A DNA stretch of 11,464 nt, taken from assembly GCA_002371135.1 (NCBI GenBank), contig DFGB01000022.1, forward strand, positions 1 to 11,464, given 5' to 3'. This DNA is from Verrucomicrobia bacterium UBA3761. GTDB taxonomy: Bacteria > Verrucomicrobiota > Kiritimatiellia > RFP12 > UBA1067. Every line of letters begins with the position of its first letter. Within the stretch, counting starts at the first letter, position 1. The position numbers and the translations under genes are program-made. The notes below the pieces were generated by a model. That model worked only from the letters and a program-made list of their open reading frames with translations. It made no database searches and was not told the DNA's origin. Of this stretch, positions 6,752 through 11,464 are shown piece after piece.

Positions 6752-7409
6752 CGACGCCGCGATCAGAAGCGCGCTTGAAATGTTCTTCCAGAGCGAACAC
6801 CACGCCGTGCGCCTTGCGCGCGACGGCATCGAGGCGTTGGACGAGTGGCGTCGCAAGCGCCCGAATCTTGTCATCCTCGATGTCATGATGCCGGGAAAAT
6901 CCGGGTGGGACGTGGCCAAGGAAATCCGCGCCACGGATCCGCTCCTGCCGGTGATAATGCTCACGGCGAAAGGCGCCGACAGCGACAAGGCGATCGGACT
7001 CGATTCCGGCGCCGACGACTACATCGTCAAGCCGTTTTCTCTCATTGAATTCCGTGCGCGGGTGAATGCCGCGCTGAGAAGGGCCAAGGCGTTTGAAACA
7101 GGCGGCACAGGACTCGAGGCCAAGATAGGCGTCTATACGGTGCGGCGCGATACTCACACACTCGTCGGGCCGGACGGCTGCGAACAGGATTTGACTCGGC
7201 TTGAGACGGCGCTCCTCTGCTATCTTGCGGCGCGCGCCGGGGAGACGGTCTCCAAGGAGGATATGTTCCTCGCTTGCTGGCCGGAAGGGCACAGGCCAAT
7301 CTCGCGGACGCTCGATGTATTCATGAGCGCGCTGAGGAAAAAACTACCCCTATCCCCCGACGCCATAAAAACGGTGCGGGGGATAGGGTACAAACTGGTC
7401 GAGGGCTGA
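6726..7409 (+). CDS. OmpR/PhoB-family response regulator
   Basis: The 227-residue protein has a receiver domain (about 1-118) and a winged-helix DNA-binding domain (about 130-225), and acts as a transcription factor switched on by the kinase. The acidic pocket is Asp8-Asp9-Asp10, the phosphoacceptor is Asp52 in VILDVMMPG, and the switch residues are Thr80 and Lys102 (DYIVKPFS). The C-terminus ends in the expected VRGIGYKL. I chose the ATG at 6726 because MAEILVADDD is the normal start; an in-frame ATG 30 bases earlier would add a non-conserved extension. Neither has a clear ribosome site, so coupling to the overlapping kinase gene is likely. A strong hairpin lies inside its 3' end. Its target promoter is unknown; the Cys-rich gene's promoter is a natural candidate. 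Confidence 0.96.
   Translation: MAEILVADDDAAIRSALEMFFQSEHHAVRLARDGIEALDEWRRKRPNLVILDVMMPGKSGWDVAKEIRATDPLLPVIMLTAKGADSDKAIGLDSGADDYIVKPFSLIEFRARVNAALRRAKAFETGGTGLEAKIGVYTVRRDTHTLVGPDGCEQDLTRLETALLCYLAARAGETVSKEDMFLACWPEGHRPISRTLDVFMSALRKKLPLSPDAIKTVRGIGYKLVEG
7345..7390 (+). repeat. Long inverted repeat inside the 3' end of the regulator gene
   Basis: The arms 7345-7359 and 7377-7390 form a 14-bp perfect stem with one bulged C. After one unpaired A, CGCC and GGTG (7361-7364 with 7373-7376) add four more pairs around an 8-base loop. The hairpin ends 19 bases before the regulator stop and 28 bases before the convergent exbD stop. No T-tract follows on either strand, and no other terminator fits in the 9-base gap between the two genes. 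Confidence 0.7.
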
Positions 7410-7418
7410 CCGGAAGCG

Positions 7419-7829
7419 TCACTCGTTGGCGGTCGCGAGGGAGAAATTCCAGACTCCCGCGCCGCGGCATGTATCGATTACGGCTACGAGATTTTCGTAG
7501 CTCGTCTCCTTGTCAGCGCGGATGATGACGGCTTGTCCGGGATAGAACTTCGCAATCTTCGAGAGCTTGTCGCCCAGTTGCGAGAGCGTTATATCCGCGC
7601 CGTTGACGCGGACGGAACCGTCCTTCGCAATATTTGCGATGATCTCGCCGGGGAGGCGATCCGGCTCGTCGGCGCTGGAGGCCGAGGGGAGCTGGATCGA
7701 GATTTCAGATTCCCACTGGGAGAACACGCTCGCCGTGACGAAGAAACACAGCAACAGGAATATGACATCCAGCATGCTTGTCAAGGCGAACACAGGGGCC
7801 TTGGGGCGGCGGTCAAGCGGAAATTTCAT
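7419..7829 (-). CDS. exbD: ExbD/TolR-family energy-transducing protein
   Basis: ExbD-type proteins couple the proton motive force, with ExbB/TolQ, to outer-membrane work. The 136-residue product has a short cytoplasmic start, one TM helix (about 14-36), and a periplasmic domain ending at residue 136. Asp21 in ALTSMLDVIFLLLCFF is the conserved proton-carrying Asp. The periplasmic part (GSVRVNGADITLSQLGDKL, then VIIRADKETSYENLVAVID) follows the family pattern. I chose the ATG at 7829 because GAGGAG lies 7 bases upstream and the exbB end overlaps it by 17 bases; a longer in-frame ORF start gives an arginine/serine-rich shadow. No TonB is nearby, so its partner could be TonB, TolA or something else. 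Confidence 0.93.
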   Translation of the reverse strand: MKFPLDRRPKAPVFALTSMLDVIFLLLCFFVTASVFSQWESEISIQLPSASSADEPDRLPGEIIANIAKDGSVRVNGADITLSQLGDKLSKIAKFYPGQAVIIRADKETSYENLVAVIDTCRGAGVWNFSLATANE

Positions 7830-8301
7830 CTGCTTTCTCCTCGAGCTCGGCGATGCGTTTTGCCGCGCGGCGGCGGAAGAATGCGTGGAAAACGAGCGCC
7901 GGGATGGCGACGGCGAGACCGAAGATCGTGGTGACGATCGCCTGGGAGACGCCTTGCGCGAGGACGACCGGTTTTGCGCCGGCGGTGACATCGGCCGCGA
8001 TGCCGCCGAACGCCTGGAACATGCCGAGCACCGTGCCGAGGAGGCCTACGAGCGGGGCTATGGCGGCGATGTCGGCGAGCCAGTCGACCGCGGCGTAGAG
8101 CGCGGTTGCGATGCGCCCGCCCTCGGCTGCGGGGTCGCTCGCCGCCTTGATGCGGGCGAGTCCGTCCGGGAGCACCGCGCCCCTGCGCTGCGAAATCCAC
8201 AGGTAGAGGATCGTCGCAAGTTCCATTACAGAGAAGAACGCCAGCACCCACATCAAGTGGCCGCCGTATTTCCACGCCGTTTCGAATGTAATCGTGTTCA
8301 T
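7813..8301 (-). CDS. exbB: MotA/TolQ/ExbB-family proton channel protein
   Basis: This is the proton-channel partner of ExbD in the inner membrane. The 162-residue product is on the short side but has the three expected TM segments (about 15-36, 76-99 and 116-141). The family signature IAPLVGLLGTVLGMFQAF (80-97) is present, and the third segment starts with VSQAIVTTIFGLAVAIPAL. A charged cytoplasmic tail overlaps the exbD start by 17 bases. Its ATG lies 11 bases after the purH stop and lacks a strong ribosome site, so it is probably translated from the purH message. ExbB and TolQ cannot be separated on this sequence. Confidence 0.93.
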   Translation of the reverse strand: MNTITFETAWKYGGHLMWVLAFFSVMELATILYLWISQRRGAVLPDGLARIKAASDPAAEGGRIATALYAAVDWLADIAAIAPLVGLLGTVLGMFQAFGGIAADVTAGAKPVVLAQGVSQAIVTTIFGLAVAIPALVFHAFFRRRAAKRIAELEEKADEISA

Positions 8302-8312
8302 TTTCGTTTAGC

Positions 8313-9611
8313 TTAGTGTCTGAAAGAGCGTTGTCCGGTGAAGACCATCGCGACTCCTGCGTCGTTGCAGCAGTCGATCACGTCCCAGTCGCGGATTGCG
8401 CCGCCGGGCTGGACGATCGAAGTGATGCCTTCGCGGATGCCGACTTCCGCTCCGTCGCGGAAGGGGAAGAACGCGTCGGAAACCATTGCGCAGCCGGGGA
8501 GGCCGCCTTTTTCGGCGCGCGTCTGTTCCATTATCTCCGCCTGCTTCCTGGCGCCGTCTTCTTCGCCGAACGCGAGGCGCAAATCGTTGAAGGGCTTTGC
8601 ATATTTTTCCCACGCGATCCAGTCGGCATGCTTGGTGTATGCCTTGTCGCGGGCGATTTCGGCCACGCCCACGCGGTCTTGTTCGCCCGTGCCGATGCCG
8701 ACCGTGGCGCCGTCCTTCACGTAGAGGACGGAGTTGGAGGTGACGCCGGCTTCGACGAGCCAGCCGAATACGAGGTCTTCGTATTCCTTTGCGGTAGGCA
8801 GACGCGCGATTTTGTATTCCTTGTAGGAGACTTCGCCAGTCGCCTTGTCGGTGATTTTGCGGTTGCAGTAGGCCGGCATGAAGTCTTCCGGCTTCCTGGC
8901 GTTGGCCGAGAAGGAGGTCTGCACGACGATGCCGCCGTCGATGAGCGATTTGAAGTCGATAACATGCTTGGCGACGAAATCCTGCAGGCGCGACATGTTG
9001 CGGATGCGCAGGACGCGGAGATTCTTCTTTGTCGCGAAAAGATCCATCACGCCGGGCTTGAAATCCGGCGCCACGACGACCTCGGCGTAGTTCTCGACGA
9101 TCAGCTTCGCCGTTTCAAGGTCGCATTCGCGATTGAGGGCGATTGCGCCGCCGAATGCAGCGAGCCTGTCCGCCTTGTTCGCGCGGAAGTAGGCTTCCGC
9201 GAGCGTAGAGCCGGTTGCGACGCCGCATGGGTTGTTGTGCTTGACGATCACCGCGGTGGGCTTTTCCATCAAATAGCGCAGGATGTTGAGCGCATTGTCG
9301 GAGTCGGTGATGTTGGTCTTCCCGGGATGCTTGCCGGACTGGAGAAGCTCCGGCAGCGAGGCCAGTGAATTGCCGCTCTGGACCATTTCGACGTCGCCGA
9401 GGGCGAGATTGCCGCCCACGAGTTTGTAGAGCGCCGCTTCCTGCCCGGGGTTCTCGCCGTAGCGCAGTCCCTTCCTCTCGCCTGCGATATCCCACAGCAC
9501 TTTTTCGTATCGCATGGTCGTGCGCTTATCGCCGTCGATGAAGGAAATTTCCATCTCTGGGGCGAAGCGATCTTGTTCGATCGTCTTGTACGCTTCTTTG
9601 AGGTCTTTCAT
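8313..9611 (-). CDS. purH: Phosphoribosylaminoimidazolecarboxamide (AICAR) formyltransferase, stand-alone
   Basis: This enzyme formylates AICAR to FAICAR with 10-formyl-THF, the ninth step of purine synthesis. The 432-residue protein contains only the transformylase part of PurH. Landmarks are LRYGENPGQEAALY (49-62), GKHPGKTNITDSDNALNIL (93-111), the catalytic Lys124-His125 in VKHNNPCGVA, SDAFFPFRDG (378-387), and the end GGAIRDWDVI...MVFTGQRSFRH. The N-terminal IMP cyclohydrolase domain of about 200 residues found in bifunctional PurH is missing, so ring closure must come from another gene. ENPGQ replaces the usual ENPHQ; I recall this in the separate stand-alone class. It heads a minus-strand unit with exbB and exbD. 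The ATG has no ribosome site and lies right at the predicted transcription start. Confidence 0.95.
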   Translation of the reverse strand: MKDLKEAYKTIEQDRFAPEMEISFIDGDKRTTMRYEKVLWDIAGERKGLRYGENPGQEAALYKLVGGNLALGDVEMVQSGNSLASLPELLQSGKHPGKTNITDSDNALNILRYLMEKPTAVIVKHNNPCGVATGSTLAEAYFRANKADRLAAFGGAIALNRECDLETAKLIVENYAEVVVAPDFKPGVMDLFATKKNLRVLRIRNMSRLQDFVAKHVIDFKSLIDGGIVVQTSFSANARKPEDFMPAYCNRKITDKATGEVSYKEYKIARLPTAKEYEDLVFGWLVEAGVTSNSVLYVKDGATVGIGTGEQDRVGVAEIARDKAYTKHADWIAWEKYAKPFNDLRLAFGEEDGARKQAEIMEQTRAEKGGLPGCAMVSDAFFPFRDGAEVGIREGITSIVQPGGAIRDWDVIDCCNDAGVAMVFTGQRSFRH

Positions 9612-9618
9612 GGTGCGT

Positions 9619-9648
9619 ATTTTACCAAAAAAGCGTGGCGGGGGTCAA
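9619..9648 (-). promoter_or_regulatory. Promoter for purH-exbB-exbD
   Basis: Read on the minus strand, TTGACC (9648-9643) and TAAAAT (9624-9619) are separated by 18 bp. Transcription would start near 9612, immediately before the purH ATG at 9611, which implies a leaderless or nearly leaderless message. Confidence 0.7.
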
Positions 9649-9675
9649 GTGGCAAGGATTCCAATCGCGCCACGT

Positions 9676-9987
9676 TTAAGTTCGCGTTGCCACGTGGCAT
9701 GCGCCAGAAGAGTACAGCCTTGTGAACTGCCTGATGGATATGGTGGTTGAACTGTTGACATATGCGTTCAACGTCCTTGCGAGAATTTCGCGCATTTCTT
9801 GCGTCGGGTGTTGCCCTGCGCTCTTTTTTATGGTATACTTTCTCTTGCTCATGACATCTGCTTTTCGTAATGGTTTTTGAGGCACTACCATTATACACGA
9901 TTTGACAGATGTCGTGGGCGTTTTTTTCGGCGGCGGCCACCCCCTAGGGGGTGGTTTGGCTTCTCTTTTGTCTTCGTCGATCCCCAT
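9676..9987 (-). CDS. Doubtful small hypothetical protein
   Basis: A 103-codon minus-strand ORF with no recognised domain. In its favour, AAAGGAAG lies just before the ATG at 9987 and an extended -10 (TGG-TAAAAT) sits 32 bases upstream. Against it, an 18-bp palindrome encodes its KPPPRGWPPP segment and a complete candidate small RNA lies on the opposite strand. A shorter reading from the ATG at 9852 (58 residues, starting MSKRKYTIKKSAGQ) has a more natural composition: basic N-terminus, then helix-like TQEMREILARTLNAYV. It stops 64 bases before purH. It may be real, a relic, or chance. Confidence 0.35.
   Translation of the reverse strand: MGIDEDKREAKPPPRGWPPPKKTPTTSVKSCIMVVPQKPLRKADVMSKRKYTIKKSAGQHPTQEMREILARTLNAYVNSSTTISIRQFTRLYSSGACHVATRT
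9688..9699. repeat. 12-bp palindrome upstream of the purH promoter
   Basis: TGCCACGTGGCA is a perfect palindrome located 40 bases upstream of the purH -35. GTGGCAA at 9649-9655 also pairs with TTGCCAC at 9687-9693, so the area carries overlapping dyads next to the promoter. It could be an operator for purine control; no regulator is identified. Confidence 0.35.
9811..9839 (+). promoter_or_regulatory. Promoter for the candidate small RNA
   Basis: TTGCCC (9811-9816) and TATACT (9834-9839) are separated by 17 bp, and TGG directly precedes the -10 as in an extended -10. The predicted start, about 9846, coincides with the first paired base of the long hairpin downstream. No plus-strand gene follows. 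Confidence 0.55.
9846..9927 (+). ncRNA. Candidate small RNA, about 82 nt
   Basis: The segment folds into one extended hairpin: a 15-bp stem (9846-9860 with 9906-9920, three G-U pairs, eight consecutive perfect pairs nearest the loop), an internal loop, a 3-bp helix (9865-9867 with 9898-9900), a 4-base bulge, and a perfect 7-bp helix (9868-9874 with 9887-9893) capped by a 12-base loop. Seven T residues (9921-9927) follow directly, so the stem doubles as an intrinsic terminator. It is preceded by a well-spaced promoter whose start falls at the stem base. It belongs to no RNA family I recognise. It is antisense to the doubtful minus-strand ORF. Confidence 0.5.
9937..9954. repeat. 18-bp perfect palindrome
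   Basis: CCACCCCCTAGGGGGTGG is perfectly self-complementary. It lies 9 bases after the small-RNA T-tract and has no T-tract of its own. It might be a protein-binding site, a dispersed genomic repeat, or a mobile-element end. It is GC-rich in an otherwise AT-richer patch. Confidence 0.7.
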
Positions 9988-10018
9988 GGTCTTCCTTTCT
10001 TTTTGGGTGGCTCATTAG

Positions 10019-10027
10019 ATTTTACCA
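10019..10027 (-). promoter_or_regulatory. Extended -10 element, minus strand
   Basis: Read on the minus strand, TGG precedes TAAAAT (10024-10019). A convincing -35 is not visible. It could transcribe the doubtful minus-strand ORF, with a leader of about 25 bases containing AAAGGAAG. It forms a divergent pair with the plus-strand promoter at 10060-10088. Confidence 0.4.
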
Positions 10028-10059
10028 TTTTGGGTCCCCGAAAATTTCGCTCGTCCCCC

Positions 10060-10088
10060 TTGCGCCGAAAGGGCGAATATGGTAAACT
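10060..10088 (+). promoter_or_regulatory. Promoter of the Rpn relic
   Basis: TTGCGC (10060-10065) and TAAACT (10083-10088) are 17 bp apart, 30 bases before the ATG at 10119. A short CGCC/GGCG hairpin (10063-10074) overlaps the -35 and spacer. It is probably the original promoter of the now broken nuclease gene. Confidence 0.5.
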
Positions 10089-10118
10089 ATTTGCGGGTTT
10101 TTGGAAAGACATAGTATC

Positions 10119-10455
10119 ATGTCAGGCGCAATGATAGCGAAAACGTTATTGGACAAGCGTGGCGGCGCGTCGAAAGCGCGTCGCAGATATGTGTCTGTCA
10201 TGAAGCCGGAGTACCTCGCGGAGATAAAGCGCATGCGACTGATGGATGACACTTTCATGTCGAAGTGCCTGGAAAATGCGCCGGAGTGCATAGAATTGAT
10301 ACATGTGCGAAACAATGGAAAAAATCAAAGCCAAGGGCATTGTCGAGGGCGAGGCTCGCGGCAAGCGTGAGACCATGCTTGCGACGGCGAAGCGGTTGCT
10401 TGCCAACGGAAAGCTCATGCTACAATATTACGCACTGTGCATAGTCTCGATATAA
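10119..10455 (+). pseudogene. Rpn/PD-(D/E)XK nuclease-family gene remnant with its middle deleted
   Basis: The 5' part, from the ATG at 10119, encodes YLAEIKRMRLMDDTFMSKCL followed by ENAPECIELI, the typical N-terminus of recombination-promoting nuclease/putative transposase (Rpn) proteins. From about 10300, in a different frame, the sequence encodes MCETMEKIKAKGIVEGEARG and then KRETMLATAKRLLANGKL, the typical C-terminal tail of the same family, ending at the TAA at 10453-10455. The catalytic core of roughly 200 residues is gone. The last codons look shifted again: SLDITHM, resembling the usual ending, is read in the third frame from about 10443. Family assignment is from memory of the conserved ends. 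No intact nuclease can be made. Confidence 0.7.
10418..10426 (+). promoter_or_regulatory. Extended -10 promoter inside the relic
   Basis: TGC directly precedes TACAAT (10421-10426). TTGCTT (10396-10401) and TTGCCA (10400-10405) lie at 19 and 15 bp, neither ideal. Transcription would start near 10433, 28 bases before the ATG of the exported protein gene. Confidence 0.45.
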
Positions 10456-10460
10456 CTCAC

Positions 10461-11048
10461 ATGCCCAAAATAACCACTCTGCGGAGGTGTGGTGTCCCAT
10501 GCGCTGCTCTGCTTGTGCATGCACCTTCTTTTCTCGCGTGCCTCGCCGCTGCCGCTATCCTGCTCTTTGCGCTGCCGTGCTTTGCGGAGACTGTGCGCAC
10601 CATGTCCGACATGCGCCTATGGATGACGGTAGACGATCGATCTGCGCCCCTTTGCTGGTCATGGAACGACGATGCGGATTCCGCGACGCTTCTCTTTTCC
10701 AACAGAATCACCGCAGTCGTCTCAACGGTCAATGTCGCGCGTGGCGCCGAGGAGACGCGCGGATCCTGCGTTCAGCCTTCGCAGGACCGAGAGACGATTG
10801 TGGACGTGTCGCTCGTGCAGAAGGCGGGCGGCGCGGAAGTCTCGCGAGAGACGGCGACGCTCGCGTATGTCGACGGCGCGGGGGGAGGGCCGATAACCGT
10901 GCGCGCGAATCCGGGAACCCGGGAATGGGAACGGGTCCGCGATCCGCGTGTGTATGCGATTGACCCTGCATGGCGAGGTGAATCCGGCGAGTCGGGCTAC
11001 GACATCGCCTGGCCGGTAAACTTAGGATTGATGATCATCCTCAGGTAG
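10461..11048 (+). CDS. Exported protein of unknown function
   Basis: The 195-residue product has a basic N-region, a hydrophobic stretch (about residues 29-43: SFLACLAAAAILLFA) and a likely cleavage site after PCFA, so it should be exported. The mature part (DMRLWMTVDDRSAPLCWSW, LLFSNRITAVVST, LAYVDGAGGGPITVRA) reads as beta-rich, and ends in YDIAWPVNLGLMIILR. I recognise no characterised domain, but it resembles companion genes of SUMF1-like proteins that I associate with Kiritimatiellae. The ATG at 10461 lacks a ribosome site, and the N-region before the hydrophobic core is long; the first codons may derive from the neighbouring relic, so the start is uncertain. The next gene follows after 20 bases, probably in one operon. 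Confidence 0.7.
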   Translation: MPKITTLRRCGVPCAALLVHAPSFLACLAAAAILLFALPCFAETVRTMSDMRLWMTVDDRSAPLCWSWNDDADSATLLFSNRITAVVSTVNVARGAEETRGSCVQPSQDRETIVDVSLVQKAGGAEVSRETATLAYVDGAGGGPITVRANPGTREWERVRDPRVYAIDPAWRGESGESGYDIAWPVNLGLMIILR

Positions 11049-11068
11049 ATGGCAAAGGAACGTAAAAG

Positions 11069-11464
11069 ATGTATAAAGCGCTAACTGCATTGATTTTGTC
11101 CGTATCGTTTCCAGTGTTTGCGGAGACGGCGATTTCGCATATAGTTGTTAATCAGCGCTGGCCGTGGAGCGAGAAGGTGGATGTGGATTTTGTCCTTTCC
11201 GGCGAGACGAACGACGTGGAGGTGACGGCGACGTGGGATGCGCATCCCGCGCCGTACCGCCTCGGCACGCTCTTTTCCGTCGCGCCCGGACAGCGCCGCC
11301 TTACGTGGGATCCGGCCAGCTCGCCTTTCAGGGGACAGACACTCACGGGCTTCACCGTGTCCGTCTCGAATGCCGCCGCGTCCGCGCACAATTACATTGT
11401 CGTCGATCTCGTGAACGGCGGCTACGAGTTCATGGCGGAGCCGCCGTCTGGCGGCTGGACCGCC
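11069..11464 (+). CDS. Exported protein, N-terminal part; probable SUMF1/formylglycine-generating-enzyme-type protein (partial)
   Basis: The frame is open for 132 codons from the ATG to the window edge. AAAGGA (11054-11059) lies 9 bases upstream. A signal peptide (about 1-18, ending PVFA) precedes a beta-sandwich-like region (HIVVNQRWPWSEKVDVDF, then TWDP). The segment YIVVDLVNGGYEF...PPSGGWTA near the end resembles the linker that precedes the SUMF1/EgtB/PvdO domain in similar PVC-group proteins, where the next residues normally begin the catalytic-type fold. That domain lies outside the window, so the assignment is inference. It would act outside the cytoplasm. Confidence 0.75.
   Translation, partial: MYKALTALILSVSFPVFAETAISHIVVNQRWPWSEKVDVDFVLSGETNDVEVTATWDAHPAPYRLGTLFSVAPGQRRLTWDPASSPFRGQTLTGFTVSVSNAAASAHNYIVVDLVNGGYEFMAEPPSGGWTA

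Noticed and set aside
8316..9368. 350-codon open frame on the plus strand
   Set aside because: It is a shadow of purH, whose minus-strand translation carries all the family motifs.
9755..9760. TTGACA as a plus-strand -35
   Set aside because: No TATAAT-like box at the right distance.
9902..9907. TTGACA as a plus-strand -35
   Set aside because: No acceptable -10 lies 16-18 bp downstream, where the sequence is a T-tract and GC-rich; the bases belong to the small-RNA stem.
10487..10963. Alternative frame with GGAGG just before an ATG at 10500
   Set aside because: The product is Cys/Arg-rich without structure, while the overlapping frame from 10461 has a signal peptide and protein-like composition.
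1..11464. tRNA, rRNA or CRISPR array
   Set aside because: I found no cloverleaf-like gene, no ribosomal RNA segment and no regularly spaced direct repeats.

Overview
The window is about 11.5 kb of GC-rich bacterial DNA. The genes suggest the PVC superphylum, most likely a Verrucomicrobiota/Kiritimatiellae-type host-associated bacterium. Three points support this: an SctO-like coiled-coil protein whose ends resemble chlamydial CdsO, a decayed Rpn-type nuclease gene, and a terminal pair of exported proteins of a kind I associate with Kiritimatiellae. The taxonomic placement is inference from remembered family resemblance, not from a search.

Layout. (1) Positions 1-420: a possible CDS tail, a strong terminator, a sigma70-type promoter and infA (IF-1). 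(2) 474-1653: a YebC/TACO1-family gene and a small VOC (glyoxalase-fold) gene, closed by a terminator at 1685-1719. (3) 1728-4812: an N6-adenine DNA methyltransferase followed almost without gaps by three genes read as the type III secretion genes sctO (ATPase stalk), sctP (needle-length ruler) and sctQ (cytoplasmic ring). No other secretion genes are visible. (4) 4871-7409: an extended -10 promoter, a short leader with a GNRA hairpin, a small exported Cys/His/Pro-rich protein, then a histidine kinase and an overlapping OmpR-type response regulator. The kinase sensor region is itself rich in Cys and His, so a metal- or redox-sensing circuit is a reasonable hypothesis. (5) 7419-9611, minus strand: purH (stand-alone AICAR transformylase), exbB and exbD in one apparent operon. 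Its promoter lies so close to the purH start that the transcript may be leaderless. (6) 9612-10460: a gene-poor patch. It holds a doubtful minus-strand ORF, a candidate small RNA with its own promoter, long hairpin and T-tract, an 18-bp perfect palindrome, divergent promoters, and an Rpn-family pseudogene with its middle deleted. (7) 10461-11464: two exported proteins in tandem, the second running off the window and probably the start of a SUMF1/formylglycine-generating-enzyme-type protein.

The observations most worth following are the sctOPQ trio behind a DNA methyltransferase, the Cys-rich exported protein with its two-component system, and the candidate small RNA at 9846-9927.
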